DNA of 64,000 nucleotides from Mariannaea sp. PMI_226 (GCA_024336345.1 JANFOG010000003.1:248001-312000), one strand, 5' to 3'; counted from the first letter of the stretch, positions 45,860 through 57,766 are shown. Numbers and translations are program-made. Notes: generated from the letters alone by a model not told the origin.

Positions 45860-47139
45860 CTACTCGTCAAGTTCAACTTCGAACGCACCGCCAAGTAGAA
45901 GAGCGGGCTCGTCAATGTTATGGTGCTCATAGCTAGCTGCCGGTTAGCTTCATACTGGTAAACGAAAGGGTAAGAAGCTTACCTGAGGGTTCCGACACCA
46001 CCTGCTTCCATCAAGAAGGTAGGGCCATCTTCTAGCTTATACCCAGCCCACCTCATAGCAAAGGCGCGTAAGATGTGGCCGTGGGCAACAACAAGGACAT
46101 CGCCATTACTGGCTTGACCAGCGGGTTTTCCGATTGCTGGTTTGTGGTATTTCTCGCGAATCTCCTTGATCAATCTATCCAAGCGTTCCGTCACGTCCTT
46201 GGGACTCCTGCTTCAACGTTAGGTTCCGAGATCCAAAATCAAGCACGAGCCCCATATTTTGGGTGACTCTATCTCATTGGTACTAACTCTCCTCCTGGGC
46301 AACCGTCCTTCCAGATATCCCAAGATCCTTCGTAGCCCTGTTCGGCTCTGATCTTTCGGATTTCGGGACTGGTAACTCCCTCGTAGTCACCGTAGTCCCA
46401 TTCTCGAATGTCTTCAGTGATTTCAATCTTGGCACGACAAGACAATTTGTCCTGTTCAGTTTCGCCGTGAGGCTTCCAAGGCAGAGGGTCATCAAGTCCA
46501 AGATTGAGGAGCTCAAAGGTGCGTTGAGCACGTTTTCGAGGAGAAACGTAACTGGCTTGCTGTTAGTGTTGACACGTTTCAGCTTGAAAAGCTGATAGTA
46601 GAGAAAGGTTAAGAAATGAATAATCAGAGTAAATGAACAATAAGAAAAACAAGAGGTGGTAGACTCGGAAGGACGAAAGTAGATGGTGCGGTGTGTGGCC
46701 TTATGGGCATTTCCAGCCCGCATCTCATCCACGAACTCGACTGTAGAGTGAAATGAAGAACATCGATCACTCGACACATGTGCGTGCAGCAAGATCCTCC
46801 CAGATGAAACATACAACATCTTCCCAATCATATCGTCGTCCACCGTCGAGGTTAATCAGTGCAGACCCATGTAGGGACAACAGCTGGAGCCCAGTCGCTT
46901 TGGTGTATTGTATTGATCTGAATTTGGGCTTGATAAAGTGGCGATACGCAAGCAACTTACATGTGTGCAATCTTCTTCGGAGTAATGAGTCGGTTAGGAC
47001 CAACAAGTGCCTTTCCAGTTGCCCTTACTCGCTTTTCGCCATTGGCTGTGAGTGGAATATCGGTGCTTCCAGTGTGACGTCCGTTGAGAGACCACTCTGT
47101 CTCGCCGTGGCGGACGATGAAAACGCGAGGAGTCGTCAT
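45860..47139 (-). CDS. SHB17: SHB17-like sedoheptulose-1,7-bisphosphatase (histidine phosphatase superfamily)
   Basis: Exons 46961-47139, 46288-46551, 45983-46207 and 45860-45932 encode 246 aa. The phosphohistidine motif is VRHGETEW (His11). The SPRKRAQRT loop lies at 63-71, the acid catalyst region is DIREWDYGDYEG (Glu110), and the second catalytic histidine is in VVAHGHILRAF (His190). The ending SYEHHNIDEPALLLGGAF closely follows yeast Shb17. That enzyme dephosphorylates sedoheptulose-1,7-bisphosphate in riboneogenesis, feeding carbon to ribose-5-phosphate without NADPH formation; it is cytosolic and nuclear in yeast. All introns are GT-AG. The first (46552-46960) is unusually long at 409 bp, while the others are 50-80 bp. 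Orthology is inferred from sequence pattern. A generic phosphoglycerate-mutase-like phosphatase is the alternative. Confidence 0.9.
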
Positions 47140-48831
47140 ATCCTGGTTATGATGGAATGATGCTAATTGAGATTCTGATGGAAGCTAGGGAACCTCTTGT
47201 CCAAGTTTGATCCGTATATAGCTGATGCAGCTATCTATGCCTGTTGGCAAAGTCAGAATTCTGCAATCCTGGATGACGTTGCGAACGAGAGGGGATGGAC
47301 GACTCCGCATGAGACGGAGCAGAGAGGGGAGTTGGAGCTGGAAATTTCAATCGGAGTTGAGACACATGGCTGACTCACAGGATTAAAATCGGATTGGACG
47401 ATTCTATTGCTGGGATAGGGGTTAGATAAATGACGAGGAAAGAAAATAAGAGGAAAAAAAAAGAAGAATTTAGAGGGATTGAGAGATTTTCTGGTGTGCT
47501 CTTTAAATAAAGGGAGGCTCAGATTTGGTGGTGTATTGATTGATGCTGATTGATGACCGTCTCATCAAGCTTCATCAGCCAGGCGGAAGGTGTGAATGCG
47601 GGGAAAAAGACCTAGACAAGGGACACACTTTCCCTGATAATGGATATAAGAAAGACGAGTAATCACTTACATAACTGTCTACTAAGATACCTTCACTCTA
47701 GATACCATAGCATAAGCAATTTATGGATTGAAGAAATGATTGTTGATGATAAAACTTCTCCTTCCCAAGATGTCCGTACCAACATTCCCGTTTTTGCGCC
47801 TGCCTTTGTCAAGTACCTTCTTGCCCTACGTGCCCAGGTATTTGAGGAATGTACCTTGTTGGAGGCACTACTGGAGGAAGCTCCATATTGCTCGCTGGCG
47901 CCGGCGTTCTTACCCACCTGATGCCTGTAAAATGCCCCGCCCTCCCCGCTCTCTGCCCTGTTCTCTCTCCGCTCGCCGCTCGGTGGCCTGGCCGAGATGG
48001 TTGGTGACGACATGGCTGTTTTTGATGCAGCTTGCAAAAGCTCTCTAGTTGACAGCTCAGATATGCGGTCAAGTCAAGAAACAGATATGTTGGCTACGAA
48101 AGAAGAGAATATCATTTAGGTTGAATTATTATTTACAGTTGTCCATTTCAAGGACTTCAAGTCCGAGTAGGAATGCTATCCTCCTTCTTTCCTCCCTCAG
48201 GTTCAACTGCAAAACGCGGCATTCTGACCTGCATATGAAAGGTGCAAGTGTATGGCAACGCTGTGCTTCGTGTTGAGAGTGGCTGCCCAGACATACGGAA
48301 TTATTTTCTACAAACCATCCAATTCATTTTTAATCTTCCCACCTCGACTTCTCTACTATCAACATCACCAAAATTACGATTCTGACGGTGCTGCTTGAAC
48401 TTGACATCCTCCCGCCTGGATGGATGACTAAGCCGATTGACAATTGGCGCCAATCGCCAGACTTGCTGCACCAGCCCACATCGCCGCAATCGCCGGCCGA
48501 ACATCTCAAGATTTCCTCCGGATAACTTGAGCCTTGACGGATCTCCTGCGCCGACTCCGGCTCCGACTTCGACCTGCCCGAGCACCGATTCGATTTGGAT
48601 CCCAGACCGAGGCCAGCAGACCTGATCCGCACTGCGCGCCATCAAGGGCATACCAATTGTCTCTGCGCCAGCTAGGAAGATATCCTTACGTCCGCATCGT
48701 ATTCCCCCTCCACGACATTTAGGGTATGCCTCTCGAATCCCGTCGCATTCTCGATCCTCAGGCCCAGCGGGGCATATAACACCACCGAACGCAAAATAGA
48801 CCACTGGCGTATTCCCAATTCTCCTATAACA
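47140..48831. other. Divergent intergenic region between the SHB17-like gene and the small membrane-protein gene
   Basis: No gene is supported. Promoters for both divergent neighbours should lie here. An A-rich tract occurs at 47445-47470 and a TTTAAATAAA box near 47503. A large - strand frame (48301-49041) overlaps exon 1 of the next gene antisense and is treated as spurious. Confidence 0.5.
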
Positions 48832-49253
48832 ATGGCTTTCCAATGGACAAGGCAGCAAAAGATCCAGCGCGGCATCTGGGCTGCCGCGTTTGGAGCCTGT
48901 GTCTTTGTCGGGACCATCACAGGCGCCCAATTGAAGACGGACGATGAGAAGAAAGAGGTCAGTGATTTTCTTCCTAATTCCCTCCATTTTCCAACTTTTC
49001 ATCCTATATCTCCTCACGGACTTTCTCGTACCTTGAAACATGAAACTGACAACTCTGTGGCGGGTAGGTCATTACCCAATTCCGAGCCACTACCTCCGCG
49101 GAACAGATCGCCGTTCTTGAGGAGCAGAAGAAGACCCTGCTGGAGCAAAAGGCTGTGCTGGAACGAAAACTCGACGCTTTCCATGAGCGAGTGAGAGAAA
49201 GGGAAGAAGAAAAGGCCAAGAGGGCTGAAAGAGCAGCGAGAAAAGAACCATGA
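48832..49253 (+). CDS. Small single-pass membrane protein with C-terminal coiled coil (103 aa)
   Basis: Exons 48832-48957 and 49068-49253 flank a 110-bp GT-AG intron. The protein begins MAFQWTRQQKIQRGIW. Residues about 15-33 form one hydrophobic segment (AAAFGACVFVGTITG), preceded by basic residues. From about residue 56 it is a highly charged coiled coil (LEEQKKTLLEQKAVLERKL, ending in RAERAARKEP). A short basic amphipathic N-terminus, one membrane helix and a coiled coil fit small inner-mitochondrial-membrane or ER proteins, but I do not recognise the family and assign no function. Exon 2 shares no convincing frame with the antisense strand. The gene is convergent with UBP6, with 363 bp between stop codons. 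Confidence 0.75.
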
Positions 49254-49616
49254 TGAAACATTACTTGGTTGGAACGAGATCATGACAACACTTTGTACAG
49301 CACTTGGACTAACATCCTCACACCCTAAAACAAAAGAAAACATTGGATACCCATAGACATAAAATGTATCATAGTGTGCGAAGAAAGAAAGTTACGAAGC
49401 ACAATGTAAATGCGAATCAGTAATGAAAGCCATTATTACTTCATGTATTCCGTCACTACCTGGCTGCGCCTTTTTGAACTGTATCTCGTAAAAACACATT
49501 TCGTTACATCCATTTCCCATCTCTAAATCCTTCCAGCTCACAGCATCACCAACGCCATCAAGCCAGTTTTGTATCCATACATCTCAAAAGAAAACCTTTG
49601 ACTGCAATCAAAACGC
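49254..49616. other. Convergent 3' region between the small membrane protein and UBP6
   Basis: Short tail-to-tail spacer expected to hold both 3' untranslated regions and polyadenylation sites. Nothing else is visible. Confidence 0.6.
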
Positions 49617-51403
49617 CTATTCCATCGTGCCTTCAGCTGTAGGCAGAGGAATGGCCTTGTACAGAAGGATCAGGGCAGAGTGAGATTCACCACCACCGGC
49701 GAGGCCAGCAATCTTGTCTTGGCTGACTTCAGTCACCTTGTCATCGTTAAACCACCACCAATTCCCATCCTCCTCTCCCTTCTTGCCTGTTACGGGGTCG
49801 ACAGGCGCCGTCTTCTTGACGTATGAAGTGTAGTGACCGCTATCGGCGCTGGCACCCTGATGGGTTACAACGCCTCGAAGCTCGTACAGACCAGACTGGT
49901 TGGCGCCGTCGTCGTCGCGAAGCTCCTGGTTGATTAGGGCATAGAGCTCCTTCTTGGCAGCCAAAAGGGCAGCATCTCGCTCGGCATCAATTTCGGCATC
50001 AGTCTTGTAGGTTTCTCCCATGACCGTGTCACCATCCTCGGTCTGTTGAGGCTTGCCCTCACGTGCCCGCTTCTCATTCTCCTTCTTTTCCTTCTCCTTC
50101 AACTCTCTCTCGCTAGGGAGACCGGAGCCGCCAGGGATATCGGCGGCCTCTTGTTCGGGGTTACGCTTGCGTCGCTTACGAGAGCGCTCGATGTCACCTT
50201 CATCCTTGCGGATTTCACGAACCTTGTCGCGCACAGGGACGAGAGCTTTCCTCAAATCGTCTGAGCAGAATTCGACAATGTCCAATTCATGAGGGAAAGT
50301 GACCTTTCGCATAATTTTGGCCTTTTTCTGGGTTTCTCGCTTCCAGAAGAAACGAACAAAGTGGACAGTCAAGTACTTGGGAGCTCGAGAGATCTTGGAG
50401 GTCTTGGTGTACGTGGCATCGCGTCCTAGAACGTCAGAATTCTTTTCCAACTGTTCTTTCAGCGCAGCCAGAATGCCATCCCTGAGATGATTCGTAGAGC
50501 TGTCAATGTGGCAGTTCAGCTTGGAAAAGGCTTCTCTGCTAACAACAGCCTTCTCACCACCGTTGCGGGCCTCCTCCTCGTCACATTCTAATACTGAGGT
50601 GAACTCGCCAGACATGTACTTTTGGACGAAGGAAACCTCGGGAGCGTCCTCAGTCGTCTTGGAGCGGAGCTTCTGGTTTAGTTGCGAGACGATCTGAGAC
50701 CAAGCCTCCTCGGCATCTTGCTGGGCATAGCCTGCACCGGATTTGGACTTTTCAGCAAACTGAGGGAAAACGAGTCGGAGAGAGTTGAGAAAGACCAGAG
50801 GAGGAAAAGACTCCTGGGTCTCACCCATTTGTTTGTATAGTTTTGAGAGCTGAGTGGTAAGATCATTCGAACCGCTTCCCAGCATGAGGCCACCAGTGGC
50901 TGGGCCCGGATTGTACTTCTTTAGAGCATCCTGGAGCTCGGGGATAGCCTTGAGAGTTTGGAGAGTTGAATTGAGGTAACAGGTGTTGCCGAGATTGACG
51001 AGACCCGCAGGAGTAGCGCCCACCTGCTGGGCTTGCTCGGCATCGGTCATGTCCTCAACGAACTTGACCTGATCCTTGGGACGAACGAGGTCGCCACCGC
51101 TTGAGCCAGGAGTTCCCATCATCATGATGGATTGGTTAGCCTTGAGCCCAAGCTTGCTCATCTCGGCGTCGTCCCTGAGCTGGCCACCCTTGATGAGGAT
51201 CTTTTGACGTTCGGGTTCGACATTGGTAAGGCTAAACATCTGCAGCTTGAAGTCTTCTCCGGTCGAGGAGAGGTCGACCTCGACCTCGTACTTTTTGCCC
51301 TGATGCCGGACAACGACTGTACGGACAGGGTTGTTAGCAATCCATGTATTGCAGGTTAAGGGAAATGGAAGGAGGGGCTTCTCGTACCTGGTAGGGACGC
51401 CAT
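49617..51403 (-). CDS. UBP6: Ubiquitin C-terminal hydrolase Ubp6/USP14 (proteasome-associated deubiquitinase)
   Basis: A tiny first exon (51388-51403, MASLP plus one base) and a long second exon (49617-51316) encode 571 aa, close to the usual Ubp6 length. Residues 1-80 form the ubiquitin-like domain that docks on the proteasome base (KILIKGGQLRDD). The catalytic domain starts with GLVNLGNTCYLNSTLQ (Cys118) and ends with the His box GHYTSYV (His about 500) and WWWFNDDKV (Asp about 530). Between them lies YAQQDAEEAW, a typical USP feature. An insertion at about 370-430 is highly charged and Lys/Glu-rich. Ubp6 trims ubiquitin chains from substrates at the 26S proteasome and recycles ubiquitin. 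The 71-bp intron is GT-AG. The start is supported because splicing restores the first Ubl strand VVVRHQGKKYEVEV. Confidence 0.95.
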
Positions 51404-52260
51404 GGTTGGTAGAAACAACAACGGAAGCTCTGAATGGGTGAATGGAGGATCCGAAGGAAGGGGAAGAAGGCCCTTGCTTAAGTAATGCGACGCGATGCGA
51501 TGCGATGCAATGTTGACGTGGAAGTCAAAAGAATAGGTTCGACAGATGGGACAATGGCAACGGAGCTATTGGGACAGCGTCATCGTTGGTACCTAGTACG
51601 GGCGGAGGGTCGTGGTGGGGGCGAAAGCGGTGAGATGGAGACATTGTCAGCAACTACAGGCTACTTTACTTACGTACCTTGCCTGATGTGCCTGAGCAAG
51701 CCGTTGTGGCTTGTGTAGCTTGAGCGGAGTGGCTCATTACCCCTGTGGCGCGTGCTCTCAACAATGCTACACTCCAAAGTATCAAGACAAACTAATCTGT
51801 ACTGGCTTATGTTAATTCTTATTAATCAGCCAGTTCCAACTCGAGGTGTGAAACCATCTATCTAAGATACCTTGCTATCAGCCTGGTGTGCTTCGGAATA
51901 AACGCCTACTTTTATAGAAGTAGGAAGGGAGATGTCAAGGGTATGTCCTAAATTTCAGCTCAAGCTAAATGGAAGTTGTCAACATGAGATGATGCACGTC
52001 CCAACTGGATTCATTCCTCGCTCTAACTTTGGCGCCGCCCTTATCACAGGAGCCATCGCAACTTTGAGACCAACTTGTGTCAAAATTTTTCAACTTTGTA
52101 CCCTTTCCTAGACAATAAGCGACATAAAACCCCCATATTCGAGATGGAAGGCCTTCCGACCAGACAAGTCCTTACTCCCTGAGGATTGCCTGCGATGAAA
52201 TCAAAGGTATCCTAGAAGAACCAGGCATGAAATCAGTGTAATAGTGATTCCGGAAAATAA
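51404..52260. other. Upstream region of UBP6 and spacer
   Basis: No gene is supported. A GATGC tandem lies at about 51488-51510 just upstream of UBP6. The right part becomes richer in A and T toward the pseudogene. Confidence 0.5.
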
Positions 52261-52975
52261 CTAAGTGCAGCTGTCAAAATCTGCTCGAACTTTTGCACCG
52301 AGGAATGGTTCTAGCACAAAATTGTCGAGTTTATCACATAGCTTATAGAAGAGGTCAAGAAAGAAATCTTCAAGTGAAACTGAAACTATGAGTTTGTGAG
52401 ACACATGTCGTTGGACCATGAGACCCACACTGATGTGGTGGTGATATATCACGACACGGTTAAACGAAGAACTCAACTTTTGACTTGGTCTTTCTTGGCG
52501 TTTGTGAGGACCTTTAAACTATCGGGATTTAACTTCATGGTGCTATAGACCCCTCCGAAGTCAACAAGGAACGGTATAGCAGCAAGCTTGAGCCGCGAGA
52601 GATGTTTTAAGAGCTCTCATTCCTGCAGAACTTCCTTTAAATGTAAATAAACAGCGGTACCAGAGGTCCAACTGAGAGGTAAATAAATAGAGAATATCCT
52701 CAAATGCGACGATAAGCTCGTAGGTATTGCGAAAACTATAATAAAACTCGACATCTAACGGGTGTGTCTTTGTGATTCAGCGTTGTTGAATTCTAGCAAC
52801 TAGACTCTCGAGATATTTTATCAAGTTGGAGCTATCCCGGAATTGAATGGCTTCGAAAGTCGGATGGGCCTTTTTTTTTATTCAAGTCAATCTTGCGTAG
52901 TATCATTAGGAGCAACTCATATTGTAGATTGAGTAGATTAACAAGCAAATTGACCAAATCCCAGCGTCAGATTCC
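52261..52975 (-). pseudogene. Decayed protein-coding gene, family not recognised
   Basis: Read on the - strand, successive coherent protein fragments follow in order but change frame and are cut by stops. They are RWDLVNLLVNLLNLQYELL (near 52,950), then after an A9 run AHPTFEAIQFRDSSNLIKY, then a TGA, then HPLDVEFYYSFRNTYELIV through GSSAGMRALKTS, a frame change, KLAAIPFLVDFGGVYS, another stop, and finally NRVVIYHHHISVGLMVQRH to the end (DFDSCT). At least two frameshifts and two nonsense codons are needed. Local composition is more A+T-rich than the neighbouring genes, so repeat-induced point mutation or long decay is plausible. I do not know the parent family; a transposon-borne or multicopy gene is possible. 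Confidence 0.5.
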
Positions 52976-54288
52976 GATAGCTTAGACCTTTCCCGCGCCG
53001 TTATTTGCCTTCTATCAACTGTTTGCAAAGGCCCTTAGTTTCATGTCCTGTCATTGGTTTTCGCTTCGTGAACCCAGATATCTGCTTACTCATGTATGCT
53101 TCTGCGTCGTTCATGGACATTCTTCTCCCTGCTCGTAGAAGTAACGACAACGACGCGGGACGAGTATGGTAGATCTTTCTCTTCGCTTCCTTGTCCCGTA
53201 TCATCTTACTCTCACAACAAAAGGTCCTTGTATGGAACCAACTGATTTCTATTCTACACTCTCTCTATTATCCTTTATCTTAACCTGAAGCCCTCGTCAG
53301 CTGTTTGCCAGTTGCAAGGACCTATGGTAGTTGACGAAGGTAGTTTGTCGCCAACCTTGACCTCTTTCTATTGTTACTCATTCCCTCCTATTTAGAAAAC
53401 AAATCTCCGTGTTCATACTCTATTGACAGCACTGAGACTCGATTAGAGACGGTAATAAATGCGTGGACCGCCTAGGCCGTGTACAGCACTCTGACTGTGC
53501 CCTGGTCCGTTTTCTTCAAGGCTCTTTTTATTGTTCTGATGTGCTGATTCACAGATCAGCATAGAGACCCCGCTTTTACTTCTTTTCATTCCTATTGATC
53601 CGTTTCCCAAGCCGCTCTCTTGTTCTCGCTCTTCTTTCTTCGCCCTCACCATTACGCCTTCATTACCTCCCTATGGGAACACAAAATTTGAAAGACCTCT
53701 AACATTTCCCTTTACCCTTTCCAACATCGTTATTTCTCTTGAGTCTCTTCTGCGAGTTTCGCTTCACAAAGCAGCTTTCCATTTCGATGGTGCGGCTTGA
53801 GTCGTTCGTCAACTAGATAGAAAGTGATCGAGCACGCTTTCGTTCGGTCTCCCTGCTTCTCTCACACAAACAGCCCTACCCACACAGACAAACCACTCTC
53901 GTTCGCTGCAAGCGTGCAGGTTTCACTGTTTCTCAGGTCTCGAACCCGACGTTAGCAATATCGGTTGTTAGATTTTTTTTTATATCCAACCGCTACCGCC
54001 AGGAACTAAACGCTCCGTGTCCATCACGAAGTTCGTTTGGGTGCCTGGGTTAAACGATTTGCAGGCGTAAGAAAGCACCTCTATTCTTTGCGAGGTGTCT
54101 ATTACCTTTCCAAGAAACTATTTCTACTACGTAAACATAGGCGTAAGTTCTCGTCTCAGTAGCGGCGCGAAGCTACGCGGTCGTGTGGCTTCGTTGGCCT
54201 CGTTTGCGGCACCTCTCGTGTCAATACAACGCCGAAACCTTTGACAATACGGAATAATAGCTAACACACTGGGTAGTCTTCGCTCACG
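52976..54288. other. Upstream region/leader of the RRM gene
   Basis: No gene is firmly supported. From about 53200 the + strand is pyrimidine-rich, as expected for a promoter and leader of the gene at 54289. A - strand frame at 53001-53204 (67 codons, Lys/Arg-rich) could be a further remnant of the pseudogene but is not continuous with it. Confidence 0.45.
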
Positions 54289-57200
54289 ATGTCGCTCAAC
54301 CCTGGGAGCATTTCGAAATCGTCCGGTCGGGTTAGCCCTTTTACGGGGAGCGAACCAGTCTTTGTTCCTCGAGCCCAGCGGATGATCCAAGTCGAACAAT
54401 CTAATCAGCTCGACGCTGTTGACCGGCAGCTCCCTTCCGTACCCTTCTCCCAGGGAACTGGGTACGGCTATGCCCCTGAGGCTATATCGAACAATGTATT
54501 GGCTGAAAATATTCCGCAAACTCATGTTACTCCCCCTCAGCCGGCTCAAGACGCAGACGTGAATTCATGGGTTACCTCGGCTCAAAATGCTCTCACAAAT
54601 GCACTCGCGGTTAGCTTTTTTTATACTATCACTTTTCGTTGATCTTGTGCTCTAGATATACTGACCTGTTTCTTAGCGGGCTGCGCAAGCGATAACTACG
54701 AACGCAGCCGGTTGTGAGTTAACTCGCCAGACCGATCTCCATGCAGCTAGCTACAGTCGTGTTCCTCCCAACAGTCCAACCAATGATGCATCCAGCTTGC
54801 ATACGGCCTCTTAGATGGAGGGCCAGCATAGCATCAATAGTATTGGGAGCTCATTTCCTTATGGCAGTCCCCATCCCGTTCACTCTGCTCATAGGATCAG
54901 CAATGCTACACTCGGAACTAATTCCTATCATCCGGAGGGCAGTCTCAAATATATCCAGACAACTTCTAGATCTATTGACGAGGTCCTTGCTTCGACACAA
55001 GGTGTTGACAGGTACGGCCATGACCATCCTCATTATGCCATTGAATACAGTGAATCTTCTCAGGCAACGAATGGGATTATTGGTTCTGTTCAAGGAAATG
55101 CCTATCATCCACTCAATATCCCTGGCACAGTTCGGGGAACCACTGTTAGTTGCACAAGCGCATCTATTTCAATCCAAAATGCGTCTGGCAATACGCAAGT
55201 TACTGGCGACCATGCGCAGAGAGACGTTCGTGATGCATACGGAGATGCTTTCCAGAGAGCCGATCTTGATGTGCAGCCCACTCCTGTATCTACTCAGAGT
55301 ACCGCGCTTGTTGACCGAGGAAGCAGATCTGGATCTGCGCCTTCTCCCCAAAAAGTCGAGTGTCATATCCAGGACCAACAGGGTCCTTACCATACTGGTT
55401 CTGCTTATGTTGCTCCTGCTTCGAGGCCTCGCTCTAGCAGTCAAGGTTGTGACTCGCCCCTGAATCCGCGTACTCTCAATGCCCCAACTGGCCCTCGCTC
55501 GGCACCGGCTCAAGTTAGTTCTTCCCACTCCCCAGCTGGTTCTGCATCATCGAGTCACGCACTCAATCGCAACCAGGGCCAATCTGGTCGCTCCAGACCT
55601 CGAATCACGCATAGTCAATCTATGCTGTCGTTTGCTTCTGATCAGTCCTTTCAGACCATCATAGAGCTCCCAGAGCCTTCGCAGGATGTCCATGCTCAGT
55701 TCGCCACGCAGCCCCAACCTTTTCAGTCGACTTCCTCGAAGCAGATTACCTCGCAGTGTCAGCCTCCTCAAGCTTCTCAGTCCTCGCAGCTGCAGCTTCA
55801 GAGTCTGCAGGCGCTGCGAGAGAGAGTCTCTTCCCAGGTGATCTCGCAGCCTCAGTTCTCCCAGCTGATCCCACGATCCCAATCTTTGCATTCAATCCAA
55901 GAAAGTCCATCGTCTCAGTTGACATCACAGGCCCAATCCCCTCAGTCGACCTCGGAGGGCAGTACGATCCATGCAATCCCAAGGAGTCGATCTTTCCAAG
56001 GTCTCCCACAGAGCCATTCTTTCCAGGCCCTTCAGACTTTGAAGAATATTTTCAGCCCAGGGCCAACTCCACCCCAACATCTCAAAAGCAGCAGTTTGAT
56101 TAGTCCTGTGGCCATCGGGGAACCAGCTGGCAGACTGACTGAACCCCGAAACTATGCGCCACGAACTGCTGGATTGCCAGTTGCTCACCAGCCGCCTCCG
56201 AAATTTGGTATTCCTATGAACCGCGTTCCTTCCGGCGACAATAAGAGCAACTTGGCTCAGGATCCATTTGTTTCTTCTCAACCCTCTCAGGCTGTTGTTC
56301 CCTATCGGCCTTCTGCAGGTAGTTTTGCCAGCACTTCGAATGCTGCCTTGGTTCCCGCTGCTCCTCAGCTCACCCCAGCTCCTGCCCGCTCTACGAAGCT
56401 CATCGAGATGACCAACCCTTCCACTGGGCTACCCTCGGTCGAAATGGCCCTCGACCCGTCCTATTTTCCCTTCGTTGATGGCCCTCGCCAAGTAGTCCCA
56501 ACAAACTACGGTGTGGTTAAGCTGAAGAATGTGAGTCTCCCAAACATGTATGAGACAATGGAATCTGCTTGAATTTCTGACACATTGTAGATTCCCTTTG
56601 CCACCAAGCGCTCTGAGATCATCGCTTTCCTTGGTAGAACTAGCAGGATCCTCAACGACTCAGAGGAGCCTGTCCATATTATTATGGATCGCGCCACCAG
56701 CAAGACCATGGACGCTTATGTCGAGTTTCAAAACCTCAAGGATGCCATAAAGGCTGCAGAAAAACATCATACTAGCGTGGCCAACGGTCGTATCTGCCGT
56801 CTTGGCGATCGCCCGGTTGAAGTTGAGCTGTCTAGCCAGGGATCTCTCATGAAGGACCTCTTCCCTCTCGCAAAGGGGGTAATGTGGGATGGACCCCAAC
56901 CTACTTTCATGCCTACCAAACCTCGAGAGCCTTGGGAGAACTTCAAGGGATTCATCTCCTGTGAAGAAATGACTATGCTTGTTAAACATGTTGAAGTCCC
57001 CCATCGGGTACGTACTATATACATGCCATTTTGTTAATGTTCTCAAACTAAATCGTTACAGTCTCCATTCTCCAAAGAATGTCCTCAACGCCCTTACGAG
57101 TCTCTTATCAGCACATTGCGAAAGTTCCCCTGGCACATGACCCATCATATCACCATCCTTCAACGCCATGCGGTCTACAAGGCGACTCGGGAACTTATCG

Positions 57201-57766
57201 TTCTTCTCGACAAGGCGATCCAGAAGCATGACGACATCCTCAACTTGAGCCCTCAGCTCTACAAGCGTCTGGTTACTGCCGCTCTCCAGTGCAAGGGCTT
57301 TACAGTTATGCAAAAGGATGATCTTGCCTTCATTAGCAACACGCCACAGGACGTCGCTTGTCGGGACTTTGGGCAGCCTCTCTTTGCTGATAATTGGCTT
57401 CACCAATATGCACTTGCTCCCAAGCCTGGAATTCCGATGGATGTTGTTGAGGTAGGCACAGCATAGTGGTAGCTATGGGTATGGATCTCCTGAATAACGG
57501 AATGCTGACAATTCACCTAGTGGTATATTTGCATTATTCGTGAACAGACTCATCGTGACCTTTTCGCTCGACCCCTCACGGATCGTCTATTCATCAAGGA
57601 GAAGGCCAAGTGCACCAACCCCCACTGGGGATACTTCTGGGCTGAGGTTGCATATGCTCAAGGCCCTATGTTTGACGACACGACCCTAGCTCAATGCGCC
57701 CAGCTTGAGATTTCGGCTATTGAGCGAATTCTGACGCGGGCTCTCGGACCACAAATTATCAATTAG
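54289..57766 (+). CDS. RRM-type RNA-binding protein with long Gln/Ser-rich N-terminal region
   Basis: The model with exons 54289-54609, 54815-56530, 56591-57007, 57062-57451 and 57521-57766 gives 1029 aa, all joins GT-AG and in phase. Residues 1-660 are disordered, rich in Ser, Gln and Pro, with a striking SQ-rich part near 400-490 (SSQLQLQSLQ, SQVISQPQFSQ). An RNA-recognition fold starts near 670: VVKLKNIPF resembles RNP2 and DAYVEFQNL resembles RNP1. The conserved-looking remainder (PREPWENFKGFISCEE, then LRKFPWHMTHHITILQRH) runs to the end. The protein is probably a post-transcriptional regulator; targets are unknown. The first intron is unusual: 54677-54811 remains open in frame up to a TAG immediately before the ATG at 54815 and holds its own acceptor and donor. 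Translation might instead begin at 54815. Confidence 0.82.
54677..54713 (+). other. Possible 37-nt cassette exon inside RRM intron 1
   Basis: It is bounded by an acceptor (TTTCTTAG, ending 54676) and a strong donor (GTGAGT at 54714). Its length is not a multiple of three, so including it between 54609 and 54815 shifts the frame and soon reaches TAG. Skipping it, with one 205-bp intron, keeps the frame. This is the arrangement expected of a poison exon, but it rests only on splice-site patterns. Confidence 0.35.

Noticed and set aside
48301..49041. 246-codon open frame on the - strand
   Set aside because: It is antisense to exon 1 and the intron of the 103-aa protein gene, is rich in Arg, Gly and Cys, and has no domain. 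The + strand gene has correct splice sites and a clear membrane/coiled-coil design.
54741..55463. 240-codon + strand frame in another phase of the RRM gene
   Set aside because: The overlapping frame runs on for 585 codons, splices in phase into the RRM fold, and this one ends without any motif.
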